A stretch of DNA of 29,558 nucleotides from an uncultured Clostridia bacterium (GCA_934162625.1 CAKPJM010000009.1:1-29558); one strand, 5' to 3'. Numbered from the stretch's first letter, positions 8,291 to 17,263 are shown. Numbers and translations: made by a program. The notes: generated by a model from the letters alone, not told the origin.

Positions 8291-8689
8291 ATGTCATACA
8301 AAGCAAGTTTTAATGGCTTAGAATCCGAAGTACGTGGAGTCTATAGCGCTTATAATTTAACTTCTCAAGAAATAGAAGACATAACCAAACGGTTCTACGG
8401 GAAGGTAAATGGTAGTGGCTCAAGTTATACCATTTATTATAAGTCTAAGCGTTATCTTTGGCTTAAGCTTTTTGTTCACGAAATATGGATGCCCATTAAA
8501 ATAGATATTCGGGAAGACTTTCTCAAATTAACTAAATCTAATAAGATTTTTGAGAAGAATGTAATCGCAATATCTAAAAAATTGAAGGAACGAAGAATTG
8601 AACTTCACGTATCTTATGATTTTAATACTAATTCGTGGATTTTAGAAAACTATGACTCGTTTTTGGAAACATTAAAAGAACTTATCTAA
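8291..8689 (+). CDS. Unrecognised protein (132 aa) with two in-frame CGG codons
   Basis: I do not recognise this protein. It is basic, with many aromatic residues in the middle (YTIYYKSKRYLWLKLFVHEIW), a DIREDFLKL segment and a C-terminal ILENYDSFLETLKELI. The ATG at 8291 is preferred over an upstream TTG because AAAGGAG lies 8 nt before it. It has an extended -10 promoter and a terminator at 8701-8724, so it looks like a complete transcription unit. Its codon use differs from the neighbours: it contains two CGG codons (in AAA-CGG-TTC and ATT-CGG-GAA) plus several CGT/CGA, where most genes here use AGA. Shifting +1 at the first CGG would end the protein six codons later. It may be a recent arrival. 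Confidence 0.65.
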   Translation: MSYKASFNGLESEVRGVYSAYNLTSQEIEDITKRFYGKVNGSGSSYTIYYKSKRYLWLKLFVHEIWMPIKIDIREDFLKLTKSNKIFEKNVIAISKKLKERRIELHVSYDFNTNSWILENYDSFLETLKELI

Positions 8690-8700
8690 GCAAAACTAAA

Positions 8701-8724
8701 CCGCAAGTATATTTACTTGCGGTT
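8701..8724. terminator. Bidirectional intrinsic terminator
   Basis: Stem CCGCAAGT/ACTTGCGG with an ATATT-type loop, followed by TTTTAAT on plus and by TTTAGTTTTG on minus. It can end both the plus-strand 132-aa gene and the minus-strand tRNA-Met transcript. Confidence 0.8.
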
Positions 8725-8731
8725 TTAATAT

Positions 8732-8808
8732 TGGTAGCGAAGATGTGATTCGAACACATGACCCTTCGGGTATGAACCGAATGCTCTAGCCAACTGAGCT
8801 ACTTCGCC
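8732..8808 (-). tRNA. tRNA-Met (CAT), elongator type
   Basis: A 77-nt cloverleaf on the minus strand including an encoded CCA (8732-8734). Acceptor stem GGCGAAG/CTTCGCT with a G-T first pair, D-arm GCTCAGTTGGCTAGAGC, anticodon stem TTCGG/CCGAA around the loop TTCATAC (anticodon CAT) and T-arm ATGTGTTCGAATCACAT. The G1-T72 pair and the loop match the elongator methionine tRNA of Bacillus-type bacteria rather than the initiator (no GGG/CCC anticodon stem). A CAT anticodon modified to lysidine (Ile2) is less likely. A perfect promoter lies 17 nt upstream. Confidence 0.95.
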
Positions 8809-8824
8809 ATATGGAACTTGTATT

Positions 8825-8853
8825 ATTATAATAAGTTTAACCAAATTTGTCAA
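8825..8853 (-). promoter_or_regulatory. Consensus sigma-A promoter of tRNA-Met
   Basis: Minus strand: -35 TTGACA (8848-8853), 17-nt spacer, -10 TATAAT (8825-8830), both hexamers perfect. Confidence 0.92.
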
Positions 8854-8860
8854 GAAAAAA

Positions 8861-8883
8861 ACAGAAATTTTTTCAATTTCTGT
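8861..8883 (-). terminator. Intrinsic terminator of the 92-aa gene
   Basis: Stem ACAGAAATT/AATTTCTGT with a five-base loop, followed on the minus strand by TTTTTTCTT. It separates the 92-aa gene from the tRNA promoter. Confidence 0.8.
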
Positions 8884-8891
8884 TTTTTTAT

Positions 8892-9170
8892 CTATGCATT
8901 TCCTAATTCCTTTTGAATTGAAGTTTTTTCCCTGCTATTAGCCTTTTCTGCTGCTGCTTTTCTTGCCTTAGCTTCACTTACTATTACTTGTCCTACTGTA
9001 AATCCATTTTTATGAACTTCTTCGCCAACACTTTTTATTTCTCTCAATTCTCCTTCTTCTATTGGAGTTAATTCATTTGCTGGTTCAATAATATCTGGTC
9101 CTAGATATTTATTGCTAAAAGCTTTTATTTTATTTAATAATTTTGAAAAAATATTTTCCTTCTTTTCCAT
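8892..9170 (-). CDS. Unrecognised small protein (92 aa)
   Basis: A soluble, charged protein: a basic N-terminal helix (KKENIFSKLLNKIKAF), a Pro-containing middle, and an Ala/Lys/Glu-rich C-terminal helix (EAKARKAAAEKANSREK). The ATG at 9170 is chosen because GAGG lies 7 nt before it; a TTG five codons upstream sits inside that site. It is followed by an intrinsic terminator. I see no known motif. It lies downstream of rpoD on the same strand, with a gap of about 100 nt. Confidence 0.55.
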   Translation of the reverse strand: MEKKENIFSKLLNKIKAFSNKYLGPDIIEPANELTPIEEGELREIKSVGEEVHKNGFTVGQVIVSEAKARKAAAEKANSREKTSIQKELGNA

Positions 9171-9274
9171 ATATTTATTCCTCAATTTTATGAGAATCTT
9201 TCACCTCTTTACATAAAAATACACAAATCTAAATATAGTTTAACATAAAGAAGCAAGTTTGTCAAATTTTTATA

Positions 9275-10456
9275 CTAGTTCATGTAATCTTTTAGTTTTT
9301 TGCTTCTGCTAGGATGTCTCAATTTTCTTAATGCTTTTGCTTCTATTTGTCTTATTCTTTCACGAGTTACTTGGAACTCACGTCCAACTTCTTCTAGTGT
9401 TCTTGCTCTTCCATCTTCTAATCCAAATCTTAATTTTAAAACCTTTGCTTCTCTTGGTGTTAAAGTATTCATTACTTCTTCTAGTTGTTCTTTTAAAAGT
9501 GTGTATGCAGCTGAATCTTGTGGTGCAGGGCTGTCTTCGTCTTGTATAAAGTCTCCTAAATGGCTATCATCCTCTTCTCCTATTGGAGTTTCTAATGATA
9601 CTGGATCTTGGGCAATTTTTTGTATTTCCATTACTTTTTCTACTGGTATTTCCATTTCTTCTGCAATTTCTTCTGGAGTTGGTTCACGTCCTAATTGTTG
9701 AAGCAAATGTCTTGATGTTCTTATTAATTTATTTATTGTTTCTACCATATGTACTGGTATTCTAATTGTTCTTGCTTGATCTGCTATTGCTCTTGTAATT
9801 GCTTGTCTTATCCACCATGTAGCATAAGTACTAAATTTATATCCTTTTTTATAATCAAATTTTTCTACTGCTTTTATAAGTCCCATATTACCTTCTTGAA
9901 TTAAATCTAAGAATAGCATTCCTCTTCCTACATATTTTTTTGCTATACTAACTACTAACCTTAAGTTTGATTCTGCAAGTTTTTGTTTTGCTTCTTCACT
10001 TCCTTCTAGTACTTGTTTTGCAAGTTCTAATTCTTCCTCAAATGTTAAAAGAGGGATTTTTCCTATTTCTCTTAAATACATTCTAACAGGGTCATCTATA
10101 TTAATTCCGTCAAAGTTCATTGTATTTATATCTTCTAGCTTTATATCTTCAACCTCTTGTAAATCTTCAATATCTGGCTCTTCTAAGTCATCTTTTAGCA
10201 CATCTACGCCAAATTCTTCAAAAGCATCAAATACTTTATCTATTTGTTCTGGATTTATATCTTCTAATTGGCTTGCTAATTCTCCATATGTTATTTGTCC
10301 TTTTTCCTTTGCTTTTTTTAATATATCTTGAACCTTTTTATTTGTGTCTTCTGCTTGTTCTTCGGCCTTTTGTTCCTTTTTTTTATTTTTAACTTTTTTA
10401 TTGTTACTTTTTAATTCTTCTATAATTTCTTCATTATCTTTTTTTGCTTTTCCCAT
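9275..10456 (-). CDS. rpoD: Primary RNA polymerase sigma factor (sigma-70/sigma-A)
   Basis: 393 aa, typical for a Firmicutes housekeeping sigma. After a charged N-terminus (1-50) come region 1.1-like sequence (50-115), region 1.2 (DPVRMYLREIG), region 2 with NLRLVVSIAKKY, LIQEGNMGLIKAVEKFDY and the -10-binding FSTYATWWIRQAITRAI, region 3 (IRIPVHMVETINKL), and region 4 with the -35-binding helix-turn-helix (LRFGLEDG, TLEEVGREFQVTRERIRQIEAKALRKL). The perfect TTGACA/TATAAT promoters in this window fit this factor. It lies 59 nt downstream of dnaG, the classic dnaG-rpoD macromolecular synthesis pairing. Confidence 0.98.
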   Translation of the reverse strand: MGKAKKDNEEIIEELKSNNKKVKNKKKEQKAEEQAEDTNKKVQDILKKAKEKGQITYGELASQLEDINPEQIDKVFDAFEEFGVDVLKDDLEEPDIEDLQEVEDIKLEDINTMNFDGINIDDPVRMYLREIGKIPLLTFEEELELAKQVLEGSEEAKQKLAESNLRLVVSIAKKYVGRGMLFLDLIQEGNMGLIKAVEKFDYKKGYKFSTYATWWIRQAITRAIADQARTIRIPVHMVETINKLIRTSRHLLQQLGREPTPEEIAEEMEIPVEKVMEIQKIAQDPVSLETPIGEEDDSHLGDFIQDEDSPAPQDSAAYTLLKEQLEEVMNTLTPREAKVLKLRFGLEDGRARTLEEVGREFQVTRERIRQIEAKALRKLRHPSRSKKLKDYMN

Positions 10457-10515
10457 TCTTTATTGTTATCCCTCCTTAAAACTCGCTTCATACAAGTTTT
10501 ATTATTTATATATAA

Positions 10516-12297
10516 TTACTTATTTTGAGCTAACTTTACAATTGTGTTATTTAAATCCTTTTCTAGCAATCTTGCTTGTTCACTATCTAAATTTTCATTA
10601 CTTAACTCTTCCAATAGTTCTTTTTTTCGTGCTAACAATCTCTCTTTTTGATAGTTTTTTACTAAATCTTCTATTGCCTTTTTATCATTTTTTATTTCAT
10701 AATCATCTGCCATTATTTCAGTTATTATACTTATAGCCTCTTCATCTTCAGTAAATTTTTCCAGTATATTATTTATATTACTATTTCCCTTTTCAAATTC
10801 TTCATACAAGCTTTTTATTATTTTTTTATTTTTTTCACTTCTAAAGTCCTCTGGCAATAATATATTTTTTATTTGATTGTAAACTTCTTCTTTTCCATTA
10901 AATAATAAACCAATTATTATTTTTTCTCTTTTTATTAATGTTTCTGGTATTTCTTCTTTTTTTATTTTCTTTGGTCTTACATATTTACTTTCTAAAAGTT
11001 TCTTATCTTGGCTTTTTGAGTAATTTAGTTTATTTATTTCTGCATATATAGCCTCTTTTGAAATATTATATTCAACTGAAATTTTATCAATATACACCTC
11101 TTGCTCTATTTTGTTATCTATAGCACTTAACAATTTTGCTGTTTCATTTAAAAATTTTATTTTATCATTTACATTTTCTAAGTCTAAACTGTTCTTTAAA
11201 ACTTTAACTTTAAACTCTGTTAAAGAAATTGCTTTTTCTACAAGATTATTAAATCTAGCGTTTCCATATTTAATAACATACTCATCAGGATCTTTTGCTC
11301 CCTCCATTTGGAGTATTCTAATGTCACACCCTAAATTGTTTAGTATTTCAAGCCCCCTCAATGTTGCTGCTTGTCCTGCTGAGTCTGAATCATATGAAAT
11401 TATTACTTTTTCTGCATATTTTCTAAGTAATCTTCCCTGTGCCTCTGTAAGTGCTGTTCCGCATGATGCAACTACATTATCTATTCCCCTTTGGTGCAAC
11501 GAAACAGTATCCATATACCCTTCAACTATAATTAAGTTCTTAGATTTAGAATTTTTTGCTACATTTAATCCATATAAGTTTCTTGCCTTGCTATATACTA
11601 TATTTTCTGGTGAGTTTATATATTTAGGAAGTGAGTTGTCTAACACTCTACCTCCAAATGCAATATATCGATTTCTTACATCTTGTATTGGAAATATCAG
11701 CCTATTTTTAAACCTATCTACAAAATTATTTCCTACTTTATTCACTAAATCTGATGCTAAAATTTCTTCATCTGTAAAACCTTTTGTTTTTAAAAATTTG
11801 TATAAATTACTATTTATTTCTGCATATCCAATTGCAAAAGATTTTAGAGCTTTGTTGTCTAGTTTTCTTTTCTTTACGTATTCTTGTGCTACTTTTGCTG
11901 TAGGTTTATATAATGCTTCATGATAAAATAATGCTGCAAGTTTATTTATTTCATAAACTTTTTCTTTTAGTTCTTGTCTCTTGCTATCTATTGTCCCCTC
12001 TAGTGTTGGGAGTTTTATTCCAGCTCTATCTGCTAAAATTTCTAGACTTTCTTTAAAGTCTACATTTTCTATTTTGCTTATGAAATGAATTACATTTCCG
12101 CCTGCTCCGCACCCAAAGCAGTGAAATATTTGTTTATCTGGTGAAACAGAAAAAGAAGGTGTTTTTTCTTTATGGAAAGGGCATAATCCAAAAAAGTTTC
12201 TTCCGCTTCTTTTTAATATTACATATTGTGATATTATATCTACTATATCGTTGCTATTTTTTATATCATCTATTAATTCATCACTATATCTCACCAT
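10516..12297 (-). CDS. dnaG: DNA primase
   Basis: 593 aa, complete. Makes RNA primers for replication. The N-terminal CHC2 zinc finger shows CPFHKEKTPSF and HCFGCGAGG (about residues 38-66); the catalytic core follows (FGGRVLDNS; GLNVAK), with the TOPRIM motifs LIIVEGYMDTVSLHQRG and the acidic SYDSDSAGQ (D residues bind the metals). The C-terminal 180 residues are helical and Lys/Glu-rich, the helicase-binding part. The ATG has AAAGGTG upstream. It is transcribed with rpoD. Confidence 0.97.
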   Translation of the reverse strand: MVRYSDELIDDIKNSNDIVDIISQYVILKRSGRNFFGLCPFHKEKTPSFSVSPDKQIFHCFGCGAGGNVIHFISKIENVDFKESLEILADRAGIKLPTLEGTIDSKRQELKEKVYEINKLAALFYHEALYKPTAKVAQEYVKKRKLDNKALKSFAIGYAEINSNLYKFLKTKGFTDEEILASDLVNKVGNNFVDRFKNRLIFPIQDVRNRYIAFGGRVLDNSLPKYINSPENIVYSKARNLYGLNVAKNSKSKNLIIVEGYMDTVSLHQRGIDNVVASCGTALTEAQGRLLRKYAEKVIISYDSDSAGQAATLRGLEILNNLGCDIRILQMEGAKDPDEYVIKYGNARFNNLVEKAISLTEFKVKVLKNSLDLENVNDKIKFLNETAKLLSAIDNKIEQEVYIDKISVEYNISKEAIYAEINKLNYSKSQDKKLLESKYVRPKKIKKEEIPETLIKREKIIIGLLFNGKEEVYNQIKNILLPEDFRSEKNKKIIKSLYEEFEKGNSNINNILEKFTEDEEAISIITEIMADDYEIKNDKKAIEDLVKNYQKERLLARKKELLEELSNENLDSEQARLLEKDLNNTIVKLAQNK

Positions 12298-12398
12298 ATT
12301 TTTGCACCTTTCTTTTACATAATTATATTATTCGACAACTAATTTGGAAATCCTTCATTTATAAACTATCAATAATATTCTTTAAAATATTAAAACAA

Positions 12399-12428
12399 AA
12401 GAAACCCTACAAAATTAGGATTTCTTGT
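12399..12428 (-). terminator. Intrinsic terminator of carD
   Basis: Minus strand: 11-bp stem AAGAAATCCTA/TAGGGTTTCTT with one G-T pair, then TTGTTTTAAT. It lies 12 nt after the carD stop codon. Confidence 0.75.
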
Positions 12429-12440
12429 CTTTATTAATTA

Positions 12441-13004
12441 TTACTCTTGTGTTCCATTAAATGGAATAAATTTTTTAACTATATTATCTGCAGTAACATT
12501 TGTAATGTTTTTGCTGTATTCTGTGAATGAAGTGTTTATTGTGTTATTTACTAATTCTTCTACTTCATCTTTATTAGAATTTTCTGCAAGTGTAAGTTCA
12601 CTTACTAATATTTGTTTTGCGTTTAGTAACATTTTCTTTTCACCTGTTGAAAGTCCTTTTTCTTTTTGTTTAAAACTTAAATTTCTAACAACATCTGCTA
12701 CTTCATATACGTCTCCGCTTTTCATTTTTTCCATGTTGTCTCTATATCTTTTATTCCAGTTTGTATCCATTTGAGTAGAGTCAGTTTCTAATACTTTAAA
12801 AACTTTTCCTGCTGTTTCTTTATCTATAATATCTCTTACTCCAATTCCTTCTGCTTTTGCTGTAGGTACCATAACCTTAACTTCTCCTGGCATTTTTATT
12901 ATGTAATACGATTGTTTTTCTCCTAAGATATCTTTTTCCTCTATTCCCTCTATTGTTCCTGCTCCATGCATTGGATATACAACTTTATCTCCAACATTAA
13001 ACAT
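12441..13004 (-). CDS. CarD/CdnL-family transcription regulator
   Basis: 187 aa. Members bind the RNA polymerase beta subunit through an N-terminal Tudor-like domain and stabilise open promoter complexes. The N-terminal domain shows FNVGDKVVYPMHGAGTI and the later YYIIKMPGEVKVMVP; the helical C-terminal domain contains the DNA-contact segment (NWNKRYRDNMEKMKSGD; VADVVRNL) and the GLSTGEKKML word typical of the family. The ATG at 13004 is chosen: GGAG lies 8 nt upstream and overlaps a GTG three codons earlier. It has a strong promoter and its own terminator, so it is a single-gene unit. Confidence 0.9.
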   Translation of the reverse strand: MFNVGDKVVYPMHGAGTIEGIEEKDILGEKQSYYIIKMPGEVKVMVPTAKAEGIGVRDIIDKETAGKVFKVLETDSTQMDTNWNKRYRDNMEKMKSGDVYEVADVVRNLSFKQKEKGLSTGEKKMLLNAKQILVSELTLAENSNKDEVEELVNNTINTSFTEYSKNITNVTADNIVKKFIPFNGTQE

Positions 13005-13050
13005 TACTGTCACTCCTTCTTAGTCTATTTTTTCTCTTTCGACCTTTTTT

Positions 13051-13079
13051 ATTATAGCACATTTTTTAGATTAAGTCAA
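13051..13079 (-). promoter_or_regulatory. Strong sigma-A promoter of carD
   Basis: Minus strand: -35 TTGACT (13074-13079), 17-nt spacer ending TGTGC, -10 TATAAT (13051-13056), an extended -10. Confidence 0.85.
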
Positions 13080-13175
13080 AGGAATTTTTGGTATATTTTA
13101 CATAAAATTTATTTTAAAATCATAATAATAGTTTTTTTGAATACACTTATATATATTTTATTTTTATGAGGTTTT

Positions 13176-13931
13176 ATGAGAATTTTTTATATTAGTAAAT
13201 TTAAAATTTATATTATATTTTCAGTGTTTTCTGTTTTATTAATTTCAGGATTATATTATGTTTTCGCCAAAGAAAATAGTATTCAAGTTCCATACTTTAA
13301 TCAGGAAGATATTTATTCATCTTCTGATAAAATAGCTTACCTTACTTTTGATGATGGTCCAAACAATACTATTACTCCTAAAGTTTTAGATATTCTTGAC
13401 AAGTTGCAAATAAAAGCAAATTTCTTTGTTATTGGAAAGCAAGTTTCAAAATATCCAGAAGTAGTATCTACAATATACAAGTCTGGACACTTTATAGGTA
13501 ACCACGGATATTCTCATAATAATAATGAACTATATAAAAGTAGGGAAGCTTTTTTTAATGAAATTAATCTTACTGACGAAGCAATTGGAAAGGCTCTTGG
13601 AATTGATAATTTTTGTTCTCATGTGTTTAGGTGTCCTAATGGTTCAATGAGTAAAATTAATTATTCTAGAAAGCAAAAATGTCTTAAATATTTACCCGAA
13701 ATTGATTATACATTTGTAGATTGGAATGTTTTAAATAATGATTCTATGAAAAAATATTCCAAAAAAGAGCTCTTTAACAATTTAAAAAAGAGCTCTGAAA
13801 ATAAAGGTTCTATTATAATATTAATGCATGATTCTGGTGATGTAAATAATACTTATGATGTTTTAGAAGATTCAATTAATTATTTAAAGTCTCAAGGTTA
13901 TGAATTTAGAACCTTCTATGACTTTTTTTGA
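13176..13931 (+). CDS. Polysaccharide deacetylase (NodB homology domain), membrane-anchored or secreted
   Basis: 251 aa. A basic N-terminus and hydrophobic helix (residues 10-30) act as signal or anchor. The NodB domain has all five motifs: TFDDGP (catalytic base and metal Asp), GNHGYSHNN (metal histidines), RCPNGS (Arg), VDWNV and LMHDSG (catalytic His). This matches the carbohydrate esterase 4 family, which removes N-acetyl groups from peptidoglycan or other polysaccharides, and resembles the sporulation-type PdaA/PdaB group; the exact substrate is an inference. TGAGG precedes the ATG. It is the only plus-strand gene between carD and dut, and ends 4 nt from the dut stop, convergently. Confidence 0.9.
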   Translation: MRIFYISKFKIYIIFSVFSVLLISGLYYVFAKENSIQVPYFNQEDIYSSSDKIAYLTFDDGPNNTITPKVLDILDKLQIKANFFVIGKQVSKYPEVVSTIYKSGHFIGNHGYSHNNNELYKSREAFFNEINLTDEAIGKALGIDNFCSHVFRCPNGSMSKINYSRKQKCLKYLPEIDYTFVDWNVLNNDSMKKYSKKELFNNLKKSSENKGSIIILMHDSGDVNNTYDVLEDSINYLKSQGYEFRTFYDFF

Positions 13932-13935
13932 AATA

Positions 13936-14394
13936 CTAATTTGTTGACCCAAATCCCCCTGCTCTTTCACCTTCTGCACAATCATTATCTGTTATTAAAT
14001 ATTTTTGGAATATTCCTTGTCCTATTCTTTCACCTTTTTTTATTTCTATATCTTCTGATTTAATATTGTAAAATGCAAACATTATATGCCCATCATTATC
14101 TTTATTCCCGTAATAATCACTATCTACAACTCCTATACTGTTTGCTAATACTAGTCCCTTTTTACCTGGGTTTGAGCTTCTATTGGCAAGTATTAACACT
14201 TCATCAGATTTCATATATGCCTTTAGCCCTGTTTTTACAAGTGTTGGTTTTTGTCCCAATTTAAAGGCTGGTATTACGCAATCCTCTGCGGCTTCTATAT
14301 CATATCCAGCAGAATTTTTTGTTGTTCTTTTTGGTAAATTTATTTGTGCTTCTTCAAATCCCCTTGCGATTTCAAATCCACGTTCTCTATTCAT
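13936..14394 (-). CDS. dut: Trimeric dUTP diphosphatase
   Basis: 152 aa. Hydrolyses dUTP to dUMP and pyrophosphate, keeping uracil out of DNA and feeding dTMP synthesis. All five family motifs are present in order: NSAGYDI, ANRSSNPGKKGL, NSIGVVDSDYYG, GERIGQGIFQK and the C-terminal arm ERAGGFGSTN. The Asp in the third motif is the catalytic base. The ATG has AAGGAATA upstream. Its 3' end is convergent with the deacetylase gene. Confidence 0.95.
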   Translation of the reverse strand: MNRERGFEIARGFEEAQINLPKRTTKNSAGYDIEAAEDCVIPAFKLGQKPTLVKTGLKAYMKSDEVLILANRSSNPGKKGLVLANSIGVVDSDYYGNKDNDGHIMFAFYNIKSEDIEIKKGERIGQGIFQKYLITDNDCAEGERAGGFGSTN

Positions 14395-14464
14395 ATTATT
14401 CCTTCTTTCATTATTTATTTACATATTATATATTTTTTAGTAATTCGTGTCAATTAACAAAATG

Positions 14465-14905
14465 TCATTTGTATTTTATTTTTCTAAACATATTCCATAT
14501 TTTTTTTAATATAGATTCTTTATATTTTACTATTTCTACTTCTCCATTCTGTTTTTTTACATCGTTTTTTCGCTTTTTAAACAAATCTTCAATGTTATAT
14601 TTATCTTTTAAAATTTCTTGTTCTTTTAAGTAATCTCTTTTAACTATATTATACATTTGTTCTTTCTCATTTTCTGGACACCAATATTCTAAATAAAGTA
14701 CTACTAATAAATCTCTTGTTCTTGGATTAACTATTTGCTCTTCTATTGGCTTTTCTGGATTTATATGTACAACAAAGCTCTCGGATTTGTTAGCATTAAT
14801 CATTTGTCTTATATATTCTGGAACTTTGCGTATTTCATCTTCACTCAAAAATTTAAATATTTCCTCTACTTCTGCAAATGCCTCTGAAAGTTCCTTTGTA
14901 ATCAT
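14465..14905 (-). CDS. Unrecognised protein (146 aa) coupled to the kinase-like gene
   Basis: I do not recognise a family. The protein is helical and charged; the first half has VPEYIRQMINANKSE and the middle NPRTRDLLVVLYLEYWCP, followed by a Lys/Glu-rich helical stretch and a basic tail (KKIWNMFRKIKYK). Its start ATG overlaps the stop codon of the upstream kinase-like gene by one base (TAATG), a sign of translational coupling and a joint function. A degenerate copy of its 3' third is found at about 17401-17520, so the gene has been duplicated and lost nearby. Confidence 0.6.
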   Translation of the reverse strand: MITKELSEAFAEVEEIFKFLSEDEIRKVPEYIRQMINANKSESFVVHINPEKPIEEQIVNPRTRDLLVVLYLEYWCPENEKEQMYNIVKRDYLKEQEILKDKYNIEDLFKKRKNDVKKQNGEVEIVKYKESILKKIWNMFRKIKYK

Positions 14906-16665
14906 TATTTTTCTTTTTCCTCTCCTCTATTTTTAAATTTTTCTTTAGCAAACATTTCTTTTATATCTCTTACTCCCGCTGGAGCATAATTGCCACCTTC
15001 TATTAAATTTTTTATTTCCAGTTTATTATCGCTTTTTCGCTCCTTTTTATATCTTTCACTAAATTCTTTAAACTTACTTACGAGAGGTATACCTACCTCT
15101 TCTCCTTTTGTATAAATATAGTCTGTATCTATTACTACTAACTCTCCAGGTTTTAATATTTCTCCTTTTCTTTCCCCTATAAAGCCTATTGAATAATCAC
15201 TGCTTTGTATTTCCTCTCCATAAACTGTTAAATTTTCTTTGTTAGGTTTCAATAATCTCCCTACGTTTTCAGGTTTAATATCTGTCCATACTATATTTTC
15301 GTCCATTAATTCTTTATATATTTGATATAAAACCTCATCTACCTCTTTTTCACTCATTCCTTCATACCATTTAGTATCTACAGCATTTTGAACTTCTACA
15401 AATAAACTCGGAACATTTTTTTCCCCCGCTATATTAGTTTGCTGTCTTATTATAGGTTTTATTATTCTTCTATGTTTTCTTATTTCATTTGTTATTCTTT
15501 CTCTTCCTAATTTTAAAACATAATCTCCAATCTTTATGTTTTGACTATAGAATCCTGATCCAGCAAATTCTAGGTCTTTAATTCCCACACCTTGACTTCC
15601 ACATAGTTCTTCTATTATTCTGCTAATCATTTTCTTGTCTACTGCATCAATTACTAATGGTCCCTCTCCCTCCTTGAACAAATGATTAACTACATCTTCA
15701 AAATTCCAATTTAAGTCAAACCCTTCTGCATTTTTACATGATTGAATATATTTTATTAAATCTATCCCATGCTGAGCTTTGGCTATACTTTCTTGGAGTT
15801 GCTTTAATATTGAGTTATCTATATTTAGTTTTCTAAACTTTTCTATTAAATTCACATTATAATTATACTTCTCTAGGATTTGAGGCAAATTATTTTCTAT
15901 AGTTTCTTTTATTATTTGCTTGGTTTTAGCAAGTTCCGGATTTTCTTCTGGTATTTTACCTTCTATTTCAATTAATTTATCAATAAATTTTCCAAATTCT
16001 ATTGTTTCAAAACTATAGTAATTCTCCATTATGTTTTTCATGTTTTTAGCTACTGTTTGCAATAGCAATAAGTCATCAATTTCCTGTTTTTTCTCCATTT
16101 CAGCTAAAAGTCTTCCTATTCTAGGAAAACTCCTTTCTGTATTAAAAAAGTCTGATAGATAATCATTTATGTCTCCTAAATCTGGATTCTGCAAAATTAA
16201 TTCCAATAATTTTTTCCTATCTTCGCAATTAATAATCTTAATTATTTTTGGAATAAATAATTTAGGATTCTCTCTTACTTTTTCACCCAATATTAATTTT
16301 TTTAAACATTGTAAATCTATACTTTCTATTTTATCTAATATCCATTGTAAATTCTCATTTATATAATCTTCAAGTTCTTGATTTTCGGAAATTGATGACA
16401 GTAATAGAAGTTCTTCTACTCCTACTTCTTGCATATTTCTAGTAATTATGCCTATTCCATATCTATTTATTATTTCTTCTTCAAAATAGGGTGTAAGTAA
16501 AGGATCCATTATCTTTAAATTTGATAAAATCACTGCAATATCCGACTCCAAATCTATAGCTTTACTTTCATTTATTTTATTTATTAAATCTCTCTCATCA
16601 AGACAATCTGTTATTACTTTAGTTATTTCACAAATTTTTCTTTTGTATTCTTGAAAAGCATCCAT
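14905..16665 (-). CDS. Large helical protein with a C-terminal kinase-like domain
   Basis: 586 aa. The N-terminal 300 residues are helical with leucine-rich stretches. From about 350 a protein kinase-like fold can be traced: GSGFYSQNIKIGDYVLKLG (glycine-rich strand and the ATP-binding Lys, near 380), NIVWTDIKPENVG (catalytic loop with Asp and Asn, near 458) and ELVVIDTDYIY (metal-binding Asp in place of DFG, near 508). All catalytic positions are kept, so it may be active, but the substrate is unknown. No membrane segment or signal peptide. GGAG precedes the ATG. It is coupled to the following 146-aa gene. Confidence 0.7.
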   Translation of the reverse strand: MDAFQEYKRKICEITKVITDCLDERDLINKINESKAIDLESDIAVILSNLKIMDPLLTPYFEEEIINRYGIGIITRNMQEVGVEELLLLSSISENQELEDYINENLQWILDKIESIDLQCLKKLILGEKVRENPKLFIPKIIKIINCEDRKKLLELILQNPDLGDINDYLSDFFNTERSFPRIGRLLAEMEKKQEIDDLLLLQTVAKNMKNIMENYYSFETIEFGKFIDKLIEIEGKIPEENPELAKTKQIIKETIENNLPQILEKYNYNVNLIEKFRKLNIDNSILKQLQESIAKAQHGIDLIKYIQSCKNAEGFDLNWNFEDVVNHLFKEGEGPLVIDAVDKKMISRIIEELCGSQGVGIKDLEFAGSGFYSQNIKIGDYVLKLGRERITNEIRKHRRIIKPIIRQQTNIAGEKNVPSLFVEVQNAVDTKWYEGMSEKEVDEVLYQIYKELMDENIVWTDIKPENVGRLLKPNKENLTVYGEEIQSSDYSIGFIGERKGEILKPGELVVIDTDYIYTKGEEVGIPLVSKFKEFSERYKKERKSDNKLEIKNLIEGGNYAPAGVRDIKEMFAKEKFKNRGEEKEK

Positions 16666-16741
16666 TTTAACTTCTCCATCTTATAAAATCTATTATATAT
16701 CATTAAACCACTTGTAATACAATCTACTGTAAATTTCATTT

Positions 16742-17263
16742 CTACTTTAAGCAGAATTTACTTATGTCATTTCCCTCATGTACAAGTAAAGCTTTTTTAT
16801 TCTTTATTCCTCCTCCATATCCTGTAAGTGCTCTATTTGTTCCTATAACTCTATGGCATGGAATTATTATACAGATAGGATTCCATCCTACCGCCCCTCC
16901 TACAGCTTGTGCAGACATCTTTTCTATTCCATGTCTTTTAGCTATTATTTTGGCTATATCATTGTATGTTAGCGTTTTTCCAAAAGGAATAGTATTCATG
17001 ATATCAATTACTTCTTTCCTGAAATTTGTTAAATTGTTTATTTTGTATTTTGGAATAAACTCTGGATCTCTCCCAATAAAATATATATCTAGCCATTTAG
17101 ATGTTTCTTGAAATATTGGTAGATTCTCTTCTTTACAATTTTTTTCGTGTTTTAATAAGGCTTTTGAGCCTTCAAAGTATAGACCAGTTAGGCTTTCTCC
17201 ATCACTATGCATTATTATATCTGTATACTCTTTTGGTGTTTCATATTTCCACTTGTATGACAT
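16742..17263 (-). CDS. Methylated-DNA--[protein]-cysteine S-methyltransferase
   Basis: 173 aa. Transfers the alkyl group from O6-methylguanine in DNA to its own cysteine. The N-terminal domain (1-85) is ribonuclease-like; the C-terminal domain shows IPFGKTLTYNDIA, the helix-turn-helix with SAQAVGGAVGWNP, and the active site IIIPCHRVIG (acceptor Cys), followed by GYGGGIKNKKALLVHEG. AGGAGG lies 5 nt before the ATG. It is the Ogt/MGMT type without an AraC-like domain. Confidence 0.95.
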   Translation of the reverse strand: MSYKWKYETPKEYTDIIMHSDGESLTGLYFEGSKALLKHEKNCKEENLPIFQETSKWLDIYFIGRDPEFIPKYKINNLTNFRKEVIDIMNTIPFGKTLTYNDIAKIIAKRHGIEKMSAQAVGGAVGWNPICIIIPCHRVIGTNRALTGYGGGIKNKKALLVHEGNDISKFCLK

